From: Candidatus Kapaibacterium sp.
Lineage (GTDB): Bacteria; Bacteroidota; Ignavibacteria; Kapaibacteriales; Kapaibacteriaceae
Assembly: GCA_030830285.1 (NCBI GenBank)
Contig: JAURNF010000244.1
Span: forward strand, 1-12,588
Length of the DNA stretch: 12,588 nucleotides
Reading direction: 5' to 3'
Shown: positions 6,833 through 12,588 of the stretch, in pieces
Layout of the letters: each line of letters begins with the position of its first letter
How positions within the stretch are numbered: the first letter of the stretch is position 1
Translations under genes and position numbers: made by a program
Notes under the pieces: model-generated
What the model saw: the letters and a program-made list of their open reading frames with translations, nothing else
What the model was told of the DNA's origin: nothing
Databases searched by the model: none

Positions 6833-7201
6833 CTAGTCGTCAGATTTCTTCTTGGGGATTACTACACTCCACGAAGCAACGTCGTGCGTGCCATCGAGCT
6901 TGCGCCACACAACCGTCGCGTAGGTAGCCTCTTGTCCATTATGCTGCACAACGAGCGTCATACGGTAGTTCAGGCCAGCAACCACCTGGCGCTCTGCCTT
7001 TGCAATTGCAACTAATGATGCCTTTCCATCTGGAAATGCTGAGCGTATAGCAGCATCTGCAGCCGCACGCACATCATCATCCGTAGGTGCGGCATTGTAC
7101 GAACCTACTGGCTTATAGTTGGGCTGTTCAGGCGCTGAGGACTTGCATCCGAGGACAGTAACGAGTCCTACAGTAACGAGAAGCGCTGCGAGAGGTTTCA
7201 T
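6833..7201 (-). CDS. Cystatin-like lipoprotein
   Basis: 122 residues from the ATG at 7201. A lipoprotein signal peptide (MKPLAALLVTVGLVTVLGC) places the lipid on C19. The mature part resembles a cystatin: an N-terminal glycine region PVGSYNA (31-37), a helix-like stretch DVRAAADAAIRSAF (43-56), then the inhibitor-loop core QVVAGLNYRMTLVV (72-85), which matches the cystatin QxVxG motif and its usual 'G-x-N-Y' continuation. VVWRKL (97-102) and ASWSVV (109-114) could be the last two strands, with W111 near where cystatins carry the second-loop Trp. Cystatins inhibit papain-like cysteine peptidases by wedging the glycine region and the two loops into the active site. Whether this one inhibits anything is unknown. 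The 15 extra upstream residues (start at 7246) are rejected, as they precede an ordinary lipoprotein signal. A short lysine-rich tail ends the protein. Confidence 0.75.
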   Translation of the reverse strand: MKPLAALLVTVGLVTVLGCKSSAPEQPNYKPVGSYNAAPTDDDVRAAADAAIRSAFPDGKASLVAIAKAERQVVAGLNYRMTLVVQHNGQEATYATVVWRKLDGTHDVASWSVVIPKKKSDD

Positions 7202-7228
7202 GGGTATTGACCGTGTGATGATTTCGAG

Positions 7229-7236
7229 CAAACCTA
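7229..7236 (-). promoter_or_regulatory. Putative -7 box of the cystatin-like gene
   Basis: The minus strand reads TAGGTTTG, an exact match to the Bacteroidota -7 consensus TAnnTTTG, 27 bases before the ATG at 7201, which would leave a leader of roughly 20 bases. No -33 TTTG lies at the expected distance upstream, so the call rests on the -7 box alone. Confidence 0.35.
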
Positions 7237-7300
7237 CAGCAAACAATGACGGATCGCATGCGGAACGGTAGGAATTTCTCCTATTTTTTAGGTAACCGTA

Positions 7301-7314
7301 AGGAAGAAATGATG
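7301..7314 (+). promoter_or_regulatory. Shine-Dalgarno deciding the start of the IgGFc-binding-like gene
   Basis: AGGAAG (7301-7306) precedes two adjacent ATG codons at 7309 and 7312. Spacing from the AGGA core is four and seven bases; the second is the more usual. Both open directly into a signal peptide, whereas the upstream ATG at 7246 has no such site and would add a polar extension. Confidence 0.55.
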
Positions 7315-9267
7315 CGTCCGTTCGCCCTCGGGTTCAGCGTGTTGCTGTTCCTCATCTGCACAGGTGCAGGCAATGCTCAAGTTGATACCCTTGGGCGGAT
7401 GGTTTTGAATGAAGGACTTCGATACCGCGTGGCTGCAATTGTGCCGCGTATCGCTCCGGGAGAGAGTCCTGCCACGAATACCACTCGATGCGTTGTAACC
7501 TCTCGCTCTGGCTCTCGCGTAACTGTAAACGGATCATCTGTGGTTGTTCCTGCTCAGGGCAGCATCGAGATTTTCGTTCCAGCATCGCAAGCAGTTGAGT
7601 TTGTTGGAACCCAACCGTTCGCTGTCCTTACGCTCCAAACTGGGTTAGGTCATGGAGAGGCTGCACGCCACATTCCGAGCTACGCCTGGGGTACCGTCTA
7701 CAAGCCGTTCCTGTGGTGGCAAGATGAGTATGGGTTGACGAGTGATGTACCAACCGTTACAACTTCCGCAGTAGCGCTGATCGCCGATGTCGATGATACA
7801 CGTGTCTCGATTACGCTTCCATCGGGCGTGCTTGATACGACGCTGCAACGCGGTGAGATGTGGTACAAGCAATTCCCCGTTGAGCAGGGTCGATCACGGA
7901 ATGACTCGACGGACTACACAGGTGCGTGTACTATCGCGAGCACACATCCGATTGCAGTCGTCAGCGGACACGAAAAGACGTCTGTGTTGCGCCATCCCAA
8001 CAGCATGCCGAAATCAGGCAACTACGAGCGCGCTGCAACACGGGGTCGGGGGAACCTGCATGATGCGATGTTGCCAACGCAGCAGGCCGGCAAGGTCTTC
8101 GTGACCACACCCATTCTCTATTCGCCAACGCGTCTACGTGGACGTGATCTGTCGCTGATCGATGTTGAAGATGATCGGGGTGATGTGGTTCGATTTATCG
8201 TTCTTGAGGACAGCACCATCATCATTTCGCGATCATCCAACACAAGTGCAAACATCGATACGATGCTGCATGCAGGGGATACGTGGTATGCATCACATGT
8301 TGAGATAGCCACATACTGGTATGCGACGAAACCAGTCATGTGTGCACAGTACGGGAAGTCGTATGCATACATCACATGGCAATCAACACAGCCACTTGAC
8401 GACCCGTCGACTGATGCGGGCATGCCTCAGCTACAGATCGTGCCATCCAATGAGCAGTGGATCGATCATGCTGTTTTCGTTGCACCATCAGAAACGGAGA
8501 ACTTCCTTTCGCTCGTATGTGTAGCCGAGGACATCAACAGCATTCGTGTAGACGGACAGCCAATCAAGACGCGACTTCGTAAGCACCTGATTGGTGAAAC
8601 ACCATTTGTTGCCTTCGACGGACCCATTGCTCCTGGTGAGCATCGCATCACGACAACCAATCCCACAGCGAAGTTCAGCGCGTGGTCGTACGGCTCGATC
8701 GACGGACTCAGCGTTGGCAGAATTTACGGGGCGAGCACGGGTGTGAATCACGCCCTACAGTGCGACGGCGAGCCTACACTCGTTGTGACGAGGAATAGCG
8801 ACAGTGTTCAGGTTGCCTATGGCATCGCTGATTCATCCGACGCCTGCCTCACAACAGCAATGACGTACTTCGAGCTTTGCAACGGATGTGCAATCGAGGA
8901 GCGTCCACAGGGATTTGTTGTTCGACGCACCCAACCTGATGTACGCGTCGAAGGTGTCGTGCGCACGGTGGCAACCAACGGTATGTATCGTCGAGCCGCA
9001 TTCGCTCTTGACGGAACGGTTGGTGTTGCCAACGAGGTATCCCAATCGTACGTCGCTCCGAATCCTGCTGGAGAGTACGTCGTCGTATCGGCCGCTTCAG
9101 CAGGGTCGCTTCGTGGAACATATCGCGTCTGGTCGCACATTGGACAGTGCGTACGCGAAGTTGTCGCTATGGAACCATCGCAGCTTTACGTTGATCTTTC
9201 GGATCTTGTGCCAGGCGTGTACCACATCGATGGGGACGGTGTACACGCGACGATCGTAAAGCAGTAA
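7312..9267 (+). CDS. Secreted surface protein with IgGFc-binding-like region and T9SS type A sorting domain
   Basis: 651 residues from the ATG at 7312. A Sec signal peptide (1-23, MRPFALGFSVLLFLICTGAGNAQ) is followed by a beta-rich region with the pattern of the IgGFc-binding N-terminal domain seen in many Bacteroidota surface proteins: VVTSRSGSRVTVNG (61-74), AWGTVYKPFLWW (125-136), ALIADVDDTRVSITLP (155-170), IASTHPIAVVSGHEKTSV (208-225) and a second copy-like stretch around 290-350 (ATKPVMCAQYGKSY, 338-351). The family is named after the human IgG Fc-binding protein; binding of IgG by bacterial members is not implied. The last ~72 residues, from SYVAPNPAGEYVVVS (579-593) to LVPGVYHIDG (632-641), are a typical T9SS sorting domain, so the protein should be exported across the outer membrane and anchored or released. 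The MFS gene follows after 26 bases and may share its transcript. Confidence 0.8.
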   Translation: MRPFALGFSVLLFLICTGAGNAQVDTLGRMVLNEGLRYRVAAIVPRIAPGESPATNTTRCVVTSRSGSRVTVNGSSVVVPAQGSIEIFVPASQAVEFVGTQPFAVLTLQTGLGHGEAARHIPSYAWGTVYKPFLWWQDEYGLTSDVPTVTTSAVALIADVDDTRVSITLPSGVLDTTLQRGEMWYKQFPVEQGRSRNDSTDYTGACTIASTHPIAVVSGHEKTSVLRHPNSMPKSGNYERAATRGRGNLHDAMLPTQQAGKVFVTTPILYSPTRLRGRDLSLIDVEDDRGDVVRFIVLEDSTIIISRSSNTSANIDTMLHAGDTWYASHVEIATYWYATKPVMCAQYGKSYAYITWQSTQPLDDPSTDAGMPQLQIVPSNEQWIDHAVFVAPSETENFLSLVCVAEDINSIRVDGQPIKTRLRKHLIGETPFVAFDGPIAPGEHRITTTNPTAKFSAWSYGSIDGLSVGRIYGASTGVNHALQCDGEPTLVVTRNSDSVQVAYGIADSSDACLTTAMTYFELCNGCAIEERPQGFVVRRTQPDVRVEGVVRTVATNGMYRRAAFALDGTVGVANEVSQSYVAPNPAGEYVVVSAASAGSLRGTYRVWSHIGQCVREVVAMEPSQLYVDLSDLVPGVYHIDGDGVHATIVKQ

Positions 9268-9293
9268 CAAGGTCAAGTTCTTCAGGGGGTCGA

Positions 9294-10637
9294 ATGTCGA
9301 ATGACGTGTTTCGCATCGTCATGCGCCGGATTATGCCGGTATTGTTTCTCAGTTACGTTGTGTCCTTCCTCGACCGCGTGAACATCGGCTTCGCGAAGCT
9401 GCAGATGTCTGCCGAGCTGGGCTACTCCGACGTTGTGTATGGGTTTGGAGCGGGGATCTTCTTTATCGGATACTTCTTGTTTGAAGTACCAAGCAACCTG
9501 ATGCTGGAACGTTTTGGTGCACGTGTGTGGATCGCCCGGATCATGGTCACATGGGGAATCATCTCCGGCGCATTTGCCTTCGTCGACGTGATACCCTGGG
9601 GTCCGCTACCAGAACTGTTCGGTCTGCCACACCACGAGTTCAGTCTCTATGCTCTGCGCTTCCTGCTCGGCTTAGCAGAGGCTGGGTTCTTCCCTGGCAT
9701 CATTCTCTACCTGACATACTGGTTCCCGCGGGAGATGCACGCACGCACCGTGGCAACGTTTATGACGGCAATCGCTGTGTCGAACATCATTGGCGCTCCG
9801 CTCTCTGGTGCGCTCTTGGAGGGGCTCCATGGTACACAGGGATGGCATGGATGGCGTTGGCTCTTCGTGATCGAGGCTATTCCATCGGTTCTTATGGGTA
9901 TTGTCGTCTTCTTCACCCTACCGAATGGACCTCGCACTGCTCCGTGGCTTACTGAACAGCAACGTGATGAGGTTGAGAAGGCTGTAGCGCGCTCGCACGC
10001 GGAGTCGCACCATGTGAGTACGCATAGTATTCGCTCTGCCTTCACAAACCCACGGTTATGGTTCATCAGTCTAACGAACCTCTCTGGCATCATCATCCTC
10101 TATGCAGTCAGTTTTTGGATGCCAACGATTGTCCACGAAATGGGTGTCGATCATGGTGACTACTTTACGACTGGCCTACTAACGATGGTGCCGTGGGTAT
10201 TCGGTGGCATCAGCATGGTTTTAGTCGCGCGACATTCCGATCGAACGGGTGAACGACGTTGGCACCTGATTGCCTGCTATGTGGCATCGATATGTGGTCT
10301 GCTTCTGTTATCGCAGATGCGTGGTAATCCTGTAGGCTCGGTGATTGCGCTTGCAATCATCACCTGCGGTTCGATCTCGTACGCTGGTCCGCTATGGTCA
10401 CTGCCACCGATCTTTCTGCGGGGTTCAGCGGCAGCGGCTGGAATTGCATTCATCAATTCCGTTACCAACCTTGGTGGTCATATCGGACCCGATCTGCTCG
10501 GTCGCATGCGCTCAGGCGCATGGGGCGAGCAGGGAGCATTCTTTACGCTTGCTGCGATTGGCACCATTGGCATTGGCTTCATTCTTCTGGCCACGCGTGG
10601 ATTAAAGGGCCTAACACAAACAACGGATAATGCATGA
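9294..10637 (+). CDS. MFS transporter, anion:cation symporter (ACS) family
   Basis: 447 residues, an inner-membrane importer with about 12 helices. VVSFLDRVNIGFAKLQM (22-38) in helix 1 is the ACS signature. GYFLFEVPSNLMLERFGAR (59-77), AEAGFFPGIILYLTYWFP (128-145), WRWLFVIEAIP (187-197) and RHSDRTGERRWH (313-324) also match that family, whose members carry tartrate, phthalate, glucarate, 4-hydroxyphenylacetate and similar organic anions with protons. The substrate cannot be assigned. An unusual feature is about 20 extra residues between helices 3 and 4 (98-117, DVIPWGPLPELFGLPHHEFS), where relatives as I recall them have a short turn. The ATG is preceded by AGGGGG (9284-9289) with a four-base spacer. 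The gene overlaps the next one by four bases and follows the IgGFc-binding-like gene after 26 bases. Confidence 0.88.
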   Translation: MSNDVFRIVMRRIMPVLFLSYVVSFLDRVNIGFAKLQMSAELGYSDVVYGFGAGIFFIGYFLFEVPSNLMLERFGARVWIARIMVTWGIISGAFAFVDVIPWGPLPELFGLPHHEFSLYALRFLLGLAEAGFFPGIILYLTYWFPREMHARTVATFMTAIAVSNIIGAPLSGALLEGLHGTQGWHGWRWLFVIEAIPSVLMGIVVFFTLPNGPRTAPWLTEQQRDEVEKAVARSHAESHHVSTHSIRSAFTNPRLWFISLTNLSGIIILYAVSFWMPTIVHEMGVDHGDYFTTGLLTMVPWVFGGISMVLVARHSDRTGERRWHLIACYVASICGLLLLSQMRGNPVGSVIALAIITCGSISYAGPLWSLPPIFLRGSAAAAGIAFINSVTNLGGHIGPDLLGRMRSGAWGEQGAFFTLAAIGTIGIGFILLATRGLKGLTQTTDNA

Positions 10638-11131
10638 CTTCCACCGCTCGCGGTGATTTCTGGACGCTGTTCTTTGCCGGCTGGATATGGCATATGCTCT
10701 ATGCAGTTACCGGTTACAACGACATCGTGGGCTTGATCGCACCAATCAACGAGAGTGTGTGGGAACACCTCAAACTCGGATATGGTGCGACGCTGGTGCT
10801 CATGCTTCAGGATGCATGGCGCTCGATTCGTAACAAGAGTGCGTCATCCATTCTCGGTCGCTCGGTTGCAATCATCGCAATGAACGTTGTGATTGTTGCA
10901 GTGTTCTATGCGTACACGTCTATCGTTGGTAGATCATTTGTGATTGTTGATATCGCACTCTATGGAGTAGCATCACGGGTTGCAGTCATCGTGCATGATC
11001 GCATCGCGGCAAGCAAACCATCGGCAATGATGGAGAACATTGGCATCGTGTTGTTGATGATCATCGCTGCATTGTTCGCATGGTTTACGATGAACGTTCC
11101 TTCATTGACGATCTTTGCTCCAGGAATATGA
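10634..11131 (+). CDS. DUF6512-like integral membrane protein
   Basis: 165 residues, mostly hydrophobic, with about five membrane segments (roughly 9-28, 49-60, 77-96, 101-120 and 135-154). The block LIAPINESVWEHLKLGY (34-50) is the conserved core of DUF6512 proteins, with E40, E44 and H45 as likely functional residues; W19-H20 in the first helix adds another conserved-looking histidine. No function is known. Its ATG overlaps the stop codon of the MFS gene in ATGA, which normally means translational coupling, so it may assist or modify that transport step (inference). A bidirectional hairpin terminator lies 66 bases after its stop. Confidence 0.7.
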   Translation: MTSTARGDFWTLFFAGWIWHMLYAVTGYNDIVGLIAPINESVWEHLKLGYGATLVLMLQDAWRSIRNKSASSILGRSVAIIAMNVVIVAVFYAYTSIVGRSFVIVDIALYGVASRVAVIVHDRIAASKPSAMMENIGIVLLMIIAALFAWFTMNVPSLTIFAPGI

Positions 11132-11197
11132 TTCACTTCGTACATTTGTAACGAACTACAACGACGTTCACTCTCGGCAGCATTGAGAGGAAAACAT

Positions 11198-11232
11198 AAA
11201 CGGCCCGACATGCATTGCATATCGGGCCGTTT
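11198..11232. terminator. Bidirectional intrinsic terminator between DUF6512 and susD-like genes
   Basis: A perfect 11-bp inverted repeat (AAACGGCCCGA at 11198-11208 with TCGGGCCGTTT at 11222-11232) encloses a 13-base centre. On the plus strand it is followed by TTTGTCATTT; on the minus strand by TTTATGTTTT. It therefore can end both the rightward MFS-DUF6512 transcript and the leftward susD-like transcript, whose stop lies 21 bases from the right arm. The rest of the 122-base gap holds only a weak 5-bp hairpin (CTCTC/GAGAG) near 11171-11189. Confidence 0.85.
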
Positions 11233-11253
11233 GTCATTTACAACACGTGCTAC

Positions 11254-12588
11254 TTACTGCACATCCCACCACACGCGATCGAAGATCGTGAGGCCTGTCG
11301 GCATGTTCGATCCGTTGTACAAGCGCTCTGACTGAGCGTAAGGAAAACGGCGTGGAACATTGCTTCCAGATACTGGTGTCAGTGCTGGAACGCCAGAACG
11401 ACGCCAATCTGAGAATGACTCAGGCTGCGTGTACATCGCGATGTACTTCTGCGTCATGATGTTTGCAAGCGTAAGGTTCGCAGCACCTGGATCAACACTT
11501 GGTTGTGCGAGGTATGCTGTTACATCCGCTGCGCTTACACCTGAACGCTCGAGCGAAGCACGAACAGCTGCGACATATGCGGCATGAGCACCAGGGCCAT
11601 CACCGACACGTGACTTCGCTTCTGCTTCGATAAACTTCATCTCTGTGAAGGTGAGCATCGGAACTGCTGAAGAGATTGCGCTATACAAATCGCCCATTGC
11701 TGATTCCGTGTTGAGAGCACCTGTTGAGTCAGGTACACCATAGAACGGACGGCGAGGGTCGCTTGTAGCGTTCATCAGCTCAGCAAGCTTTGGTCCAACT
11801 GCGATATCGCCACGCTGCGTGTTGAACTGATACCAAGGGTTGCCCTCTGTTTCAGCAGCACCAAACGAGAACTGCATATCGTCGGCATTGCTTGCCATAG
11901 CCTTACTGACTGCATCAAGAGCAACCGCACCAGCTGCAGCATCGCGCTTGACACGATGGATAGCCATACGTGCCTTCAATGCCCATGCTGCCTTTGTCCA
12001 CTTCGAGAGGTTTCCACCATAGACGAAGTCATCAGCTCCAGGCTTGAGTACGCTGGCCGTACCTGTGAGGTTCGTGATCGCCTTATCGAGAAGAGCATTC
12101 ATTGCAGTGTAGACAGCATCTTGCTTGTCGTACTTCGGCTGTGTTGCTGCTGCACCACGGAATGCATCGCTGCTAGGGACGTCGCCCCAGAGATCTGATA
12201 CCATGACCATGTTGTAGGCGAACATCACTTGGAACACACCGAGATAGCTCGATGCACCATCTGCCTCTGCACGATCCATCAGGATCTTGAGATCGCTGAG
12301 TGGTCCAGAGTAAATACCTTCCCATGCATTGTTCACATCAGATTCTGTGAACTGGTAGTTGTAGATGCCCAAGTGTTGACGATCCAGACCGATGTTGTGC
12401 TGCGTAAGAACGCTTGCATATCGGCCGAAGTCGCCCCCTTGAACGTACGCTGTTGATGCTTGAGCCACCGGAAGTACAAGGTTGTAGGCCGCAGTAGCTG
12501 GTTGATTAGGGTCAACATTGAGCTCTGGATCGATCCAGTTACACGCCGTAAAGACAGCGAGAAACGCGGAGCAAAGCCCAATGGAAAT
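11254..12588 (-). CDS. SusD/RagB family nutrient-binding lipoprotein (5' end just outside the window)
   Basis: 444 residues are present. The frame continues past the GTG at 12468 to the right edge, where it encodes the hydrophobic signal segment GLCSAFLAVFTAC and then NWIDPELNVDPNQPATAA. The lipobox VFTAC and the following 'NVDPNQP' are typical of SusD-like proteins, so only the first few residues are missing. The C-terminal region carries family blocks including WEGIYSGPLSDL, MFAYNMVMVSDLWGDVPSSD, WTKAAWALKARMAIHRV and MLTFTEMKFIEAEAKSRVGD, fitting the SusD-like_2 branch with its helical repeat scaffold. SusD proteins sit on the cell surface as lids on SusC-type TonB receptors and capture glycans or peptides. 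The ligand is unknown. The matching susC is expected upstream, beyond the right edge, as the gene order is normally susC then susD. Confidence 0.9.
   Translation of the reverse strand: MSIGLCSAFLAVFTACNWIDPELNVDPNQPATAAYNLVLPVAQASTAYVQGGDFGRYASVLTQHNIGLDRQHLGIYNYQFTESDVNNAWEGIYSGPLSDLKILMDRAEADGASSYLGVFQVMFAYNMVMVSDLWGDVPSSDAFRGAAATQPKYDKQDAVYTAMNALLDKAITNLTGTASVLKPGADDFVYGGNLSKWTKAAWALKARMAIHRVKRDAAAGAVALDAVSKAMASNADDMQFSFGAAETEGNPWYQFNTQRGDIAVGPKLAELMNATSDPRRPFYGVPDSTGALNTESAMGDLYSAISSAVPMLTFTEMKFIEAEAKSRVGDGPGAHAAYVAAVRASLERSGVSAADVTAYLAQPSVDPGAANLTLANIMTQKYIAMYTQPESFSDWRRSGVPALTPVSGSNVPRRFPYAQSERLYNGSNMPTGLTIFDRVWWDVQ

Noticed and set aside
7202..7311. Upstream starts at 7246 for both the cystatin-like gene and the IgGFc-binding-like gene
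   Set aside because: Both put polar or unlikely extensions in front of clear signal peptides; the inner starts (7201 and 7312) have proper signal sequences, and the second has a Shine-Dalgarno.
6323..12445. 13-base repeat GCCCCCTTGAACG at 6323-6335 and 12433-12445
   Set aside because: One copy covers a Shine-Dalgarno on the complement and the other encodes part of the SusD-like protein; a few chance 13-mer matches are expected in a window this size.
1..12588. CRISPR arrays, tRNA or rRNA genes, insertion sequences, phage or conjugation genes
   Set aside because: No direct-repeat array, cloverleaf, transposase or integrase motif was seen, and gene spacing is tight and ordinary throughout.

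Overview
The window looks like a chromosomal segment of a Gram-negative bacterium of the Bacteroidota/Chlorobiota group (FCB superphylum), possibly near Ignavibacteria or Kapabacteria. Five things in the sequence point there: two secreted proteins with type IX secretion (T9SS) C-terminal sorting domains, a SusD/RagB nutrient-binding lipoprotein, a large Oar-like TonB-dependent receptor, an IgGFc-binding-like surface protein, and promoter-like boxes matching the Bacteroidota -7 consensus TAnnTTTG. All ten complete genes appear intact. The two genes at the window edges are cut by the window only. No tRNA, rRNA, CRISPR array, transposase or phage gene was seen, and no gene-free stretch exceeds 300 bases.

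Layout, left to right. The plus-strand tail of a beta-helix T9SS cargo protein (1-597) meets, one base apart, a minus-strand two-gene operon: a TehB/TPMT-like methyltransferase (1442-2044) followed by the arsenite methyltransferase arsM (599-1438). Upstream lies an intrinsic terminator (2072-2109) that ends the minus-strand Oar-like receptor gene (2132-5470). Further right on the minus strand is a DUF3050 gene (5558-6322), which shares a 56-bp divergent promoter region with a small plus-strand lipoprotein gene (6379-6816). That lipoprotein gene converges on a minus-strand lipoprotein with a cystatin-like QVVAG core (6833-7201). The cystatin gene is divergent from a 651-residue IgGFc-binding-like T9SS cargo gene (7312-9267). 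This last gene is followed closely by an ACS-family MFS transporter (9294-10637) and an overlapping DUF6512 membrane protein (10634-11131). A bidirectional terminator (11198-11232) separates these from a minus-strand SusD lipoprotein gene whose start runs off the right edge (11254-12588).

Most of the content faces the cell surface: exported T9SS cargo, outer-membrane import (Oar receptor, SusD with a presumed SusC beyond the edge), surface or periplasmic lipoproteins, and an inner-membrane importer. The metabolic exceptions are the methyltransferase pair, which probably detoxifies arsenic, and DUF3050, a helical protein carrying residues like those of heme-oxygenase-like diiron enzymes.

I do not see one obvious multi-gene new system. 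The observations most worth following are the cystatin-like bacterial lipoprotein next to a T9SS surface protein, the possible diiron enzyme reading of DUF3050, the ArsM plus TehB-like pair without an ArsR, and two promoter/start units with the same geometry that predict leaderless transcripts.
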